A DNA stretch of 13,824 bases from an uncultured Saprospiraceae bacterium (GTDB lineage Bacteria; Bacteroidota; Bacteroidia; Chitinophagales; Saprospiraceae), in contig CALBVQ010000026.1 in assembly GCA_937969485.1 (NCBI GenBank), positions 1 through 13,824 of the forward strand, read 5' to 3'. Of this stretch, positions 1 to 7,634 are shown piece after piece. Below the pieces are notes generated by a model. The model did no database searches, was not told where the DNA came from, and worked only from the letters and a program-made list of their open reading frames with translations. The translations under genes were made by a program, and so were the position numbers. Numbering within the stretch: the stretch's first letter is position 1; each line of letters begins with the position of its first letter.

Positions 1-1
1 A

Positions 2-592
2 AAGGCCACAATAGTTGCTGATCGATTCCATGTGCAAAAACTAGCATCAGATGCCGTTCAAGAACTACGCATTCAATCGAGATGGGAAGCAATAGATCAG
101 GAAAATAAAGAAAGAGAAATTGCGAAACAAGAAGGCGAGAAATTCATACCACATCTATTGTCGAATGGAGATACAACAAAACAATTGTTAGCAAGAAGTA
201 GATACTTACTATTCAAAGATAAATCAAAATGGACGCCGAGTCAAGAACACAGATCCGAAGTGCTCTTTGATGCCTATCCACTATTAAAACAAGCGTATGA
301 ACTGAGCAGGTCACTGGCGAAAGTATTTAACGGCAAGGTAAGTAAGCTAATTGCCTACAAACGTTTAGCCTTATGGTATCAGGAGGTAGAAAATGGACCT
401 TTTAAGTCTTTTAAAGTAGTCGCCAATACAATTGAAAACAATTACGATCAAATACTTAATTACTTTAATAATAGAAGTACAAATGCATCAGCAGAAGCTT
501 TTAACGCCAAAATAAAAGCACTACGTAGACAATTTAGAGGTGTAAGAAACACTCCGTTTTTCCTATATCGTTTAGCCATGATTTATGCTTAA
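2..592 (+). CDS. ISL3-type transposase, 3' part (5' end outside window)
   Basis: C-terminal part of a DDE transposase resembling the ISL3 family, which catalyses movement of its insertion sequence. The reading frame is already open at base 2, before the first in-frame ATG at 32, so the gene is cut by the window edge and 32 is not a true start. A catalytic-type aspartate lies in the motif VADRFHV (codon 20-22). Near the end, NASAEAFNAKIKALRRQFRG carries the conserved glutamate (E155 counting from the ATG at 32) followed by the N-x-x-IK-x-x-x-R-x-x-RG pattern typical of ISL3 C-termini. The visible part has no internal stop and could belong to an intact copy. The sequence just after the stop probably contains the IS right end, but with only one end visible I cannot place the terminal repeat or target duplication. 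Confidence 0.82.
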   Translation, partial: KATIVADRFHVQKLASDAVQELRIQSRWEAIDQENKEREIAKQEGEKFIPHLLSNGDTTKQLLARSRYLLFKDKSKWTPSQEHRSEVLFDAYPLLKQAYELSRSLAKVFNGKVSKLIAYKRLALWYQEVENGPFKSFKVVANTIENNYDQILNYFNNRSTNASAEAFNAKIKALRRQFRGVRNTPFFLYRLAMIYA

Positions 593-643
593 CCCCCTAA
601 CTTTTCATCTTGATCCGGTACCAACTCTACCTTAAATGAAAAA

Positions 644-668
644 TGCTAACCTCGGGGAAAGGTTAGCA
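644..668 (+). terminator. hairpin downstream of the transposase, possible terminator
   Basis: A perfect 9-bp stem (tgctaacct / aggttagca) encloses a 7-nt loop, 51 nt after the transposase stop. It is followed by a pyrimidine-rich stretch (cttcttctctgtctctt) but no clean T-run. It fits a rho-independent terminator for the transposase, though it could also be structure near the IS end. Confidence 0.5.
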
Positions 669-773
669 CTTCTTCTCTGTCTCTTACAAAGTTTCACAAC
701 AATACCTGTGTTAAATGGGTAAGAGTTATGCTCAAAGGTACAATATTGCTGTGTTCCACAAGAATTTCATATG

Positions 774-950
774 TTAAAATATTGAGGTTTTTCGTATATA
801 TCTTAATTGTGTATGTTCAGGAGAATAGCCGCAATAATGATCCTTTCTCAAGCAATGAGAGTTGTTCTTATAGTACTCAATAGAATTTTCGTTTGGTATA
901 TATTGCTCTTGCCCTTGATATGTTCTTAAAAAGGTGTTAAATTGCAAATA
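774..950 (-). pseudogene. possible remnant of an IS3-like transposase C-terminus
   Basis: The minus strand is open for 58 codons here with no obvious start and ends in TAA. Its translation contains NSIEYYKNNSHCLRKD followed by CGYSPEH, which loosely resembles the end of IS3-family OrfB transposases (a YIxYYNNxR...GxSPxxY pattern). No other catalytic motif is visible upstream on this strand, so if real it is a fragment. The match rests only on pattern recall and may be chance. Confidence 0.22.
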
Positions 951-980
951 TTATTAATCGACAGGAAGCTATCTAAATTA

Positions 981-988
981 TAATTTTG
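981..988 (+). promoter_or_regulatory. candidate -7 promoter element of the subtilase gene
   Basis: TAATTTTG fits the Bacteroidota -7 consensus TAnnTTTG and lies 19 nt before the ATG. No TTG is found at the usual -33 distance. The element overlaps a 12-bp palindrome (975-986, aaattataattt) and is flanked by a 6-bp inverted repeat, GGAAGC (964-969) / GCTTCC (988-993), which could be an operator or chance. Confidence 0.4.
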
Positions 989-1007
989 CTTCCGAAAGCT
1001 AAATTAA

Positions 1008-2564
1008 ATGATACTTATGCTAAAAAAAACAACTTACCTACTAATTGCCCTTTTTACTGTGGGCTTGCTATTTCATTCCTGTACTTCAGAGCTGAAGGAT
1101 ACTCTTCCAGAAAAAGAACAACAAGGATTGATTTCTTTCGAACAGATTAAATCATCTGTTGAAGACGCTCTGCGTAGCGGAACGACCTTTAATTGGCAGA
1201 ATCAAGAGGCAAATATGATTTATAGTGCAGCTATGCACTCTGACTCTTTCATCTCAGTGGGATATACTATTTCCCCTGATTTTGATATCGTTACAAAAAT
1301 ACATACTATCGATCTACAGGATAAAGAGTGGGTGGACAGCAGGATATTGATTGAAAAGTTGATCCTAGAAAGTGAAAAGTCAGCCTATCCCCAGGCAATC
1401 AATATAAGAGATTTACAACCTTTTGGGGCTGTAAAGGACGTGCCTCAAATTATTGTAAAAATCAATAATTTAGAAACTGTTGAAAGACTTAAAAATCATC
1501 CGAATGTTCGTTTTGTTGAACCACTTGGCTTCAATATCAGCGATGTTGTAAACTTCGAAAGAAGCAATTCTGGGTGTAGCGGAAATCCAAACTATGGAAT
1601 TAATTCAGCTGACTATACAACTCTGACACCTGGAATTAAGTATCCTTGGAATTTCGGACACCATAATATTGAAGAGGCCTGGGGAAGTTGCAACAAAGGA
1701 GATAATACTAAAGTATGTATTATCGATACGGGTGCAAGTTTCAGTCAAGATAACTTAGGTAGCAATTTTAATTCCGGCGATAGTTATGGAAGAACAGTCG
1801 AGAAGTATAGTACAAAGTATTCAGGTTCTTGGTGGTGGAAAACACTTGACTCTCCTGATGATCCATGTGGACATGGAACATCAATGGCAGGTAATGCCTC
1901 TGCTCCACGAAGCAATGACGGTAATTCTGTTGGGGTTGCTTATCAGTCTAATCTAATGTCCATCAGGGCAGTTGAAGATGTAATTATTTCCACTTCAAAT
2001 GAAAGAAATGGTGTGCGTGATGCATTGATCCTTGCAGGTGGAACAAGCAGTGTAAAAGTAATAAGCATGTCAATCGGTACTCCGATATATAGCAGCACCG
2101 TAGCAGACGGAGTTTTTTACGCTTACAATAATCAGAAGTTAATCTTCGGCGCTGCTGGTACTTCTTTGTCATGGACAAGTTGGTATCCGGTGATTTTCCC
2201 TGCAAACATGACTCAAGTTAGAGCTGTAACTGGTGTTAAGAATACAACTAGTCTCAGTAAATGTACGACTTGTCATCAAGGCCCTGAAGTTGATTTTGTG
2301 ATCGTAATGGAACGTGCTTCTGACGATGACAGAACTTCTCTTTCCTTAGCGCGATACAGTAATCAACCTAAGTATGTTGGTGGTTCTTCTACTGCAACAG
2401 CTACAACAGCAGGTATCGCCACGATGGTATGGGCAGAGAACCCTTCGGCTTCTCGTACAACTGTCCTTAATGTATTGAAAAATGCTACAAGTCTATATCC
2501 TAGTAGACATAGTGATTTGGGCTGGGGAACAATTGATGCATTGCAAGCTGTTAATGGCCTTTAA
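1008..2564 (+). CDS. Secreted lipoprotein subtilisin-like serine protease (peptidase S8)
   Basis: A 518-residue extracytoplasmic endopeptidase. The first 24 residues form a lipoprotein signal (KK, then a hydrophobic run ending LLFHS) with lipidation expected at Cys25. Residues about 40-180 are a propeptide; its end, around KNHPNVRFVEP (162-172), resembles the tail of an I9 inhibitor domain. The catalytic domain follows: Asp240 in CIIDTGAS, His289 in CGHGTSMAGN and Ser461 in GGSSTATATTAG, so the triad is complete. The usual AAGN oxyanion asparagine is replaced: the sequence reads GAAGTS, with Thr385 at that place. The Ser motif has Ala where Pro is common. A CTTCH motif (419-423) lies within the catalytic domain. 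No Por-type sorting domain is visible at the C-terminus. ATG at 1017 (Met4) is an equally possible start. It appears monocistronic, with a hairpin following. Confidence 0.9.
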   Translation: MILMLKKTTYLLIALFTVGLLFHSCTSELKDTLPEKEQQGLISFEQIKSSVEDALRSGTTFNWQNQEANMIYSAAMHSDSFISVGYTISPDFDIVTKIHTIDLQDKEWVDSRILIEKLILESEKSAYPQAINIRDLQPFGAVKDVPQIIVKINNLETVERLKNHPNVRFVEPLGFNISDVVNFERSNSGCSGNPNYGINSADYTTLTPGIKYPWNFGHHNIEEAWGSCNKGDNTKVCIIDTGASFSQDNLGSNFNSGDSYGRTVEKYSTKYSGSWWWKTLDSPDDPCGHGTSMAGNASAPRSNDGNSVGVAYQSNLMSIRAVEDVIISTSNERNGVRDALILAGGTSSVKVISMSIGTPIYSSTVADGVFYAYNNQKLIFGAAGTSLSWTSWYPVIFPANMTQVRAVTGVKNTTSLSKCTTCHQGPEVDFVIVMERASDDDRTSLSLARYSNQPKYVGGSSTATATTAGIATMVWAENPSASRTTVLNVLKNATSLYPSRHSDLGWGTIDALQAVNGL

Positions 2565-2622
2565 TTTTGGGTGTAAACCCATCTAGAAAGCAATAACTGC
2601 TTTTTAAGATATGACAATAAAA

Positions 2623-2658
2623 AAGATCACCTATCATTCTTTTATGATAGGTGATCTT
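2623..2658 (+). terminator. Strong 15-bp hairpin after the subtilase gene
   Basis: A perfect 15-bp stem (aagatcacctatcat / atgataggtgatctt) with a 6-nt T-rich loop lies 59 nt after the subtilase stop. It is preceded by A-rich sequence (aataaaa) and followed by ttcattgctt, so the T-run is better on the minus strand. It probably terminates subtilase transcription and insulates the next gene. A looser flanking pair, aagcaat (2588-2594) and attgctt (2660-2666), could extend the fold. Confidence 0.7.
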
Positions 2659-2799
2659 CATTGCTTACCGTATTTTGCGGAATCGACTACGTTGTATATG
2701 AACTATAGATTGATAAGCAATGAGGTTTTCGATAAAAACTTACACTGTTAAGAGCAGATCAGTTTCTTGTTCGCTGCCTGTCTCAAAAAAAAGAATAAT

Positions 2800-4563
2800 T
2801 TGAATTTTACGCGCCTCTTTGATCTTATCTATTTCCAAAAGGAAAGATTTGCTGGTACTAAATGTTTTAACCAACGTGTACTCGGTAGATGGGAAAGCCG
2901 AAGTACCGACCAGTTTGTTAATCAGGTTGAGAAATTAAGCCTAGGACTACTAAATTTAAACGTTTCCAAAGGAGACAAGATAGGAATATTTACTTCGCAC
3001 GGTTCTACAGATTGGTTTGTGATCGACATAGCAGCAATGAAGCTTGGGTTGGTCACTGTACCGATTAATCCCAATTATACTCAAGATGAACTGCACTACA
3101 TTATTAATGAAATTAATCTGAGTTATTGCTTTACAAATGAGGATCTCCTTGCCGAACGGATTCATAAAGCGGGTTTCGACAAAGATCGCCTCATCAGTTT
3201 TGGCGATAGTATAAGGCACGAGTCATGGAATAGAATAATCAAAAATGGAGATGTGGGTCAAGTCAATAACCTTAAGGCTATCTCTGATTCCATCAAGCCG
3301 GAAGACATTGCAACTATTATCTACACTTCAGGCTCGACTGGACAACCCAAAGGAGTCATGCTTTCGCATCTAAATATTGTGTCAAATATTAAGTCAATCA
3401 TCCCACTTTTACCTGTCAACTATAGACATAAGGTAGCAAGTTACTTGCCGCTTAGCCACATTTTTGAACGGATGGTAATCTATACCTATATTACCGTAGG
3501 TGCTAATATTTACTTTATTCAGAATCCTAAAGAGATTCTGAAAATTGTTCAGGACGTTAAACCAGACTATATAACTTCAGTGCCTCGTATCCTGGAAAAA
3601 ATTCATAATGAAATCAATCAGCGGATTAAGAAGAAACCTAAACCTGTAAGGGCTTTGGTTCGCTATGCAATCAAAGCAGGTGAGAAGGAAAGTAAGAATA
3701 TATGGAATAAATTTACGAACTCCCTAGCTCTCACTTTTATGGATTTTATGGTTTATAGAAGGTGGCGAAAAGTACTCGGTGGACGGATCAAAGGTATAAT
3801 TGTTGGAGCAGCTGCGATGCCGAAGCATATTGCAAGACTCTATTCTGTCGCAGGTATTCCTATTAAGGAAGGTTATGGCCTCACCGAGACCAGCCCTGTG
3901 GTGAGTTTCAATAGATTCGAACCAGGTGGCACAAGATTTGGGTCTGTGGGGATTCCCATTCCTGGTGTCCAAGTGAAGATTGACTCGTTGGATGGAGAGA
4001 AAGTGGGGGAGGTACTAGTAAAAGGCGCCAACGTCATGATGGGGTATTACAAGAATCCGGCACTTACAAAGACTAAATTTGATCAAGATGGATGGTTTCA
4101 CACTGGCGATATTGGATACATGAAAGATAGATTCTTGTACATTTCTGATCGTAAAAAGAATATAATTAAGACTTCCGCGGGTCAGTATATTTTCCCTCAA
4201 AAGATTGAAGATGCAATGAGAGCTCATGAAGCTATCGATCAATGCATGGTTATAGGCTTTCAGCGGCCATTCCTAAGTGCGCTTGTTATTCCAGATTTTA
4301 CTCATCTTAAGGCCTGGTGTAAATCTAAAGGCATTCATTGGACAGCAGAGCTGTACATGATTGAAAATGATAGGGTAAAAGAGTATTACGATCAAGTTGT
4401 CACTGAAGTCAATAAAGGTCTTAAGACTTATGAACGGGTAAGAGGATTTCGTCTTTTGGCGGAAGAATGGTCGATAGAAACCGAAGAATACACGCCGACA
4501 CTCAAGTTTCGTAGAAAGGTAATCCTCGAAAAATATAAGAAAGTGATCGATTCCCTCTACTAG
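2800..4563 (+). CDS. Long-chain fatty acid-CoA ligase (AMP-forming)
   Basis: Adenylate-forming enzyme that activates long-chain fatty acids to acyl-CoA via an acyl-AMP, feeding beta-oxidation or lipid synthesis; cytoplasmic or membrane-associated. With this start it has 587 residues, usual for the FadD15-like group. Motifs in order: ATP-binding loop YTSGSTGQPKG (175-185), GYGLTETSP (358-366), GWFHTGDIGYM (431-441, ribose-binding Asp437), DRKKNIIKTSAGQYIFP (450-466), and the C-terminal YTPTLKFRRKV with the candidate catalytic Lys569. There is no ATG start. The frame opens after TAA at 2749-2751 and offers only TTG at 2767 or 2800 before conserved sequence. I prefer 2800, which gives NFTRLFDLIYFQ right after the start, like relatives, and has an A-rich leader; 2767 would add 11 residues. 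It stands alone, convergent with mqo. Confidence 0.9.
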   Translation: MNFTRLFDLIYFQKERFAGTKCFNQRVLGRWESRSTDQFVNQVEKLSLGLLNLNVSKGDKIGIFTSHGSTDWFVIDIAAMKLGLVTVPINPNYTQDELHYIINEINLSYCFTNEDLLAERIHKAGFDKDRLISFGDSIRHESWNRIIKNGDVGQVNNLKAISDSIKPEDIATIIYTSGSTGQPKGVMLSHLNIVSNIKSIIPLLPVNYRHKVASYLPLSHIFERMVIYTYITVGANIYFIQNPKEILKIVQDVKPDYITSVPRILEKIHNEINQRIKKKPKPVRALVRYAIKAGEKESKNIWNKFTNSLALTFMDFMVYRRWRKVLGGRIKGIIVGAAAMPKHIARLYSVAGIPIKEGYGLTETSPVVSFNRFEPGGTRFGSVGIPIPGVQVKIDSLDGEKVGEVLVKGANVMMGYYKNPALTKTKFDQDGWFHTGDIGYMKDRFLYISDRKKNIIKTSAGQYIFPQKIEDAMRAHEAIDQCMVIGFQRPFLSALVIPDFTHLKAWCKSKGIHWTAELYMIENDRVKEYYDQVVTEVNKGLKTYERVRGFRLLAEEWSIETEEYTPTLKFRRKVILEKYKKVIDSLY

Positions 4564-4871
4564 TACTAGCATTATGCCATTCTAATTTTGGCACGCCGTA
4601 AGAAAACGGAAACGATGAAATCATTCTTCTTTGGAAGTTATACGGTGATTTTATATGATATCGTAGCATGTTTTTTGGGCGAATACGAACTTCCGTAAAC
4701 TTCAGTTCGTAACAGGCTATCCGTAGTTTCCTTACGTCATCCTTTGCTATTTCTCATTTCATTTGAAATATCTTCAGGAGACTCACTTCGTTCGTCCTAC
4801 TTCTATCCTTTTCGCATTTCTTCCTCACCACTTATATACCCTATTTATGTGCTATGCAAGTGATAGCAAAC
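4564..4871. other. 308-bp gap between convergent genes
   Basis: No gene is supported. It separates the 3' ends of the acyl-CoA ligase gene (plus) and mqo (minus) and should contain both terminators. Small inverted repeats occur: acgaact / agttcgt (4685-4691 and 4704-4710) and tgctat / atagca (4850-4855 and 4863-4868, just beyond the mqo stop). Neither has a convincing T-run. Confidence 0.55.
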
Positions 4872-6371
4872 CTACCATTCCTCAGGACCATCAGTTAGCT
4901 TCAGTTCTGCAGTTGTATCACGCCGTATTTCCTGAAGTAGATCACTGTGATTACTAAGCTGCATCCCGTAGGAAGGGATCATTTCTTTGATGATATTTTG
5001 CCAGCTACTAGACTGTAAATTATCTGGAAACACTTTTTGAAGTAGTTCTAGCATAATGGACACGGATGTACTAGCTCCTGGAGATGCGCCTAATAGAGCG
5101 GCTACTGATCCTTTTTGATCGCAAACTATCTCAGTACCAAATTGCAGTTTCCCGCCATCCTTCTCGTCTTTCTTAATAATCTGCACACGTTGCCCTGCAA
5201 TTTCTACATCCCAATCCTCAATTTTTGCTTCTGGATAGTATTGTTTCAACATTTTGAATCGGTCTTCTTTTGATAATAAGACTTGTTTGACCAAGTACTT
5301 TGTCAGGTCAATATTATGATATCCAGCTGCTAAAAGTGGCCAGATGTTGTGCGATTCTACACTTAGAAATAGGTCAAGGTAAGAGCCATTCTTTAGAAAT
5401 TTAGTACTAAATCCTGCATATGGGCCAAATAGAAGGCACCTTTCTCCATCGATGATTCTAGTGTCAAGATGTGGTACTGACATTGGAGGTGATCCTACAT
5501 CTGCCTTTCCATATACCTTTGCTTCATGCTTCTTGATGATATCAGGATTGTTGCATCTTAACCATTGACCACTTACAGGAAACCCTCCATATCCTCTCGC
5601 CTCAGGAATATCTGTTTTTTCCAGTAATTTCAAAGCCCCGCCACCGGCACCTATGAACACGAAATCGGCAATTGTCTCTTTTTTCGATCGATCGCTAAGT
5701 TGCTTTCCTTTAACTCTCCATTTTTTACCTTCTTGCTTGATCGATGTGATTTCACATCCCATTTGCACTTCACAGTTCGAAGAGTTGCCAAGAAAAGCAA
5801 TCATTCCTTTGGTCAGTTCTCCGAAATTCACATCTGTTCCCAAAGCCATTCTTGTAGCTGCAATTCGCTGATTCTTATCCCTTCCATCCATCATCAATGG
5901 TATCCAAGTTTGAATTTCTTCATAATCCTCTGAATAGAGCATGTCCGCAAATAATGGGTTTTTTATCATGGATTGATACCTAGAAGATAGAAAATCTACA
6001 TTATCAGCTCCCCACACAAAACTCATGTGATCTACATCATTGATAAAGGCCTTATGTGGATTTAGGATTTTGTTCCGTTTCAAGTACGTCCAAAACTGCT
6101 TGCTTACTTCGAATTGTTCTCCAATTCGCTCTGCTTTCGCTAGATCTACTTTCCCATTCTTAATAGGTGTGTAGTTTAATTCACAGAATGCGGAATGCCC
6201 CGTACCTGCATTATTCCAGGCAGCTGAACTCTCCAAAGCGACCTTATCCATTCTCTCGTAGATCGTTAACTTTGCTTTTGGAAGTAATTTTTGGAGAAAG
6301 ATTCCTAAGGTAGCACTCATTATGCCTGCTCCCACTAATACTATTTCTTGAGAAGTATTTTCTATATCCAT
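4872..6371 (-). CDS. mqo: Malate:quinone oxidoreductase (FAD-dependent)
   Basis: Peripheral membrane flavoprotein of the TCA cycle that oxidises malate to oxaloacetate and passes electrons to the quinone pool. The 499 residues match the usual length. The N-terminal FAD fold has VLVGAGIMSATLG (residues 11-23, Gly14 and Gly16), then the family-typical ESSAAWNNAGTGHSAFCELN (47-66). Later hallmarks are FIGAGGGALKLL (239-250), GFPVSGQWL (263-271), VGSPPMSVPHLDTR (292-305), LLFGPYAGFSTKFLK (313-327) and, near the end, LGASPGASTSVSIML (427-441). The frame stays open upstream to a TTG inside the repeat at 6417-6585, but the ATG at 6371 gives the normal N-terminus and is chosen. It is a single gene, convergent with the acyl-CoA ligase gene. 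A likely promoter lies directly upstream, partly within the MITE end. Confidence 0.95.
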   Translation of the reverse strand: MDIENTSQEIVLVGAGIMSATLGIFLQKLLPKAKLTIYERMDKVALESSAAWNNAGTGHSAFCELNYTPIKNGKVDLAKAERIGEQFEVSKQFWTYLKRNKILNPHKAFINDVDHMSFVWGADNVDFLSSRYQSMIKNPLFADMLYSEDYEEIQTWIPLMMDGRDKNQRIAATRMALGTDVNFGELTKGMIAFLGNSSNCEVQMGCEITSIKQEGKKWRVKGKQLSDRSKKETIADFVFIGAGGGALKLLEKTDIPEARGYGGFPVSGQWLRCNNPDIIKKHEAKVYGKADVGSPPMSVPHLDTRIIDGERCLLFGPYAGFSTKFLKNGSYLDLFLSVESHNIWPLLAAGYHNIDLTKYLVKQVLLSKEDRFKMLKQYYPEAKIEDWDVEIAGQRVQIIKKDEKDGGKLQFGTEIVCDQKGSVAALLGASPGASTSVSIMLELLQKVFPDNLQSSSWQNIIKEMIPSYGMQLSNHSDLLQEIRRDTTAELKLTDGPEEW

Positions 6372-6388
6372 CGTTAAGGTTTTCTTTT

Positions 6389-6405
6389 TTTGGGTTAAAC
6401 CCAAA
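6389..6405. repeat. 8-bp palindrome in the mqo leader, possible operator
   Basis: tttgggtt-a-aacccaaa is a perfect inverted repeat with a 1-nt centre, 18 nt upstream of the mqo ATG and overlapping the predicted -7 element. It could bind a dimeric regulator of mqo; no regulator can be named. Confidence 0.35.
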
Positions 6406-6428
6406 TTTAAATATAGTAGTAATACCAA
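6402..6428 (-). promoter_or_regulatory. candidate mqo promoter
   Basis: On the minus strand, TAAATTTG (6409 down to 6402) fits the Bacteroidota -7 consensus TAnnTTTG. A TTG (6428-6426) lies 16 nt upstream as a possible -33 element, slightly closer than usual. The -7 lies 30 nt before the ATG. The TTG falls inside the terminal repeat of MITE copy 1. Confidence 0.42.
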
Positions 6429-6585
6429 TTCTGTTTTAAGGTTTCACTTTATATTCAAGAATTATTAAATCAAGTACAAGGCAGAAAACGCAAGGATAGC
6501 CTTAGCTATCATGAGTATTTCTAACGAAGTAATTGCTTTTATAAACTTGAAAATATACGAAATTCTAAAACAGAATTGGTATAAT
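6417..6585. mobile_element. MITE-like repeat, copy 1
   Basis: A 169-bp non-coding element, 163/169 identical and without gaps to bases 13591-13759 in the same orientation. Its ends carry a 17-bp terminal inverted repeat, ataccaattctgttttA on the left and its complement on the right. Further imperfect pairing inward (ttcaag / cttgaa) suggests the whole unit folds into a long hairpin. The centre has a 6-bp stem with a 4-nt loop, gatagc-ctta-gctatc. No open frame of interest is present. It fits a miniature inverted-repeat transposable element mobilised in trans; target duplication is unclear because both copies share tagt on the left and ataat on the right. Confidence 0.75.
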
Positions 6586-6937
6586 CACGCTAAATCGAGG
6601 AAGAAGCTAGATCAGTATTCCAAAACAAACTTTTGGCGTAAGCCGTAAAATATCTCAAATTAGCATTAAAAATTACCGCTAAAATAAATGTATTAATATT
6701 AAAACCAGATGGTTATAGAGTAGATGTGCTCTTCACCTTGAAGCGAAATTTATTCGACAACCTTTATTGTTTTGTTGTTGGGTGTGGAATATGCATAGCC
6801 TAGATGGCTTACCCCAAAAGGTGATCTTAAGGTAATGACGAAGTGATGACAAGAGGATTGATGCGCCGAAAATAGCCGCCCAAAAAGTGAAAGCACATTT
6901 AAAATGGTGGGAGCTTGGGAAGTGAAATTTCAGAAAA
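6586..6937. other. 352-bp gap without a recognisable gene
   Basis: This lies between MITE copy 1 and the 3' end of the TetR-type gene. I see no coding signal, strong hairpin or repeat in it. Whatever terminates the TetR transcript should lie here but is not obvious. Confidence 0.5.
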
Positions 6938-7615
6938 TTAGAGAATCCGATCGAGCATGTATGTTACCATTTTTATGGTTTCTTTTCTGGAATCAAATTC
7001 TCCGCTAGGAGTGTCTGTCAAGGTAGGAAGGTGTTCGAGATAATATTCAGTAGTTAAAGATTGCTCAATTATGTTTGTGGCAAGTGTATTGGGATACACG
7101 AATGTTTTATCTATTTCTAGTATGATAGAGCTAAGTGTAGAGATGAGCTTACTGTAGTTTTGGTAGTAACCTTCTTTGCTCAATTTGTCTACATCCTTGG
7201 TGTGATAAACCTTGGAAGCATTCTCAACCACGACAGCATGCAATTTCGCTTGATCAACGTAATCAGGAGTTGCAGTTGAGACCAAGGCATTCACCAAGGT
7301 ATCAATGGCAGTATCTAGTTTTTTACGCGGATCATCAATATTGCGGATATCCATTAGCAACATGAAGTGCATAAAATCCCAGTACCAAGAAACTAAGTAA
7401 GTCAGTAATTTGTATTTGTTTTCGAAGTAGCGATAGAGACTTGCTTCACTACTGTTCATTCTAGCTGCAAGTTTCTTGAAGTTTAAATTTTCAAAGCCAA
7501 TCTCGTCAAAGAGTATTATGGCTTCTCTTATCATGGTTTTACCTAGCGTGGTTTCTAAAGGGTTCCGAAGGTATATACTTTCGTGTATATTTACCGTGAT
7601 ATTTATTTTTGGCAT
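6938..7615 (-). CDS. TetR-family transcriptional regulator
   Basis: A 225-residue predicted DNA-binding repressor. The TetR N-terminal helix-turn-helix lies at about residues 28-74: MIREAIILFDEIGFENLNF, then KLAARMNSSEASLYRYFENKYKLL, with the hallmark recognition-helix pattern S-x-x-x-LYRYF-x-x-K. The C-terminal part (about 75-225) is all-helical and unlike any ligand-binding domain I can name, so the inducer is unknown. It starts about 20 residues deeper than many TetR proteins, leaving a short N-terminal extension (1-25). The gene diverges from the ABC-HlyD-thioesterase-TolC operon across a 75-bp gap containing a long perfect inverted repeat. The usual reading is that it represses the exporter and itself, and is relieved by an exported compound or a lipid-like ligand. 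Confidence 0.88.
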   Translation of the reverse strand: MPKINITVNIHESIYLRNPLETTLGKTMIREAIILFDEIGFENLNFKKLAARMNSSEASLYRYFENKYKLLTYLVSWYWDFMHFMLLMDIRNIDDPRKKLDTAIDTLVNALVSTATPDYVDQAKLHAVVVENASKVYHTKDVDKLSKEGYYQNYSKLISTLSSIILEIDKTFVYPNTLATNIIEQSLTTEYYLEHLPTLTDTPSGEFDSRKETIKMVTYMLDRIL

Positions 7616-7634
7616 AATAGTAAAATTTCTTTCG

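Larger units (their letters stand above)
593..1007. other. 415-bp gap between transposase and subtilase genes
   Basis: No intact gene is visible. The stretch holds the presumed right end of the ISL3 element, a hairpin at 644-668, a possible minus-strand transposase remnant at 774-950 and a candidate -7 promoter motif at 981-988. It looks like an insertion-prone or decayed segment. Confidence 0.6.

Noticed and set aside
1984..2205. Antisense open frames over the protease, ligase, ABC and HlyD genes
   Set aside because: All are shadows of strongly conserved genes on the other strand and have no recognisable motif.
2262..2276. Subtilase as a haem-binding cytochrome fusion because of CxxCH
   Set aside because: There is only one motif, embedded in the protease fold, with no cytochrome c domain around it.
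4850..4868. 6-bp hairpin just after the mqo stop as a terminator
   Set aside because: The stem is short and there is no T-run on the mqo strand, so it is too weak to annotate on its own.
4763..4957. 64-codon plus-strand open frame overlapping the mqo 3' end
   Set aside because: About half lies antisense to the conserved mqo C-terminus, the composition is not protein-like and no motif is visible.
6372..6428. Longer mqo N-terminus starting at a TTG in the MITE
   Set aside because: The extra 19 residues are unlike the family and derive partly from repeat sequence; ATG at 6371 gives the standard N-terminus.
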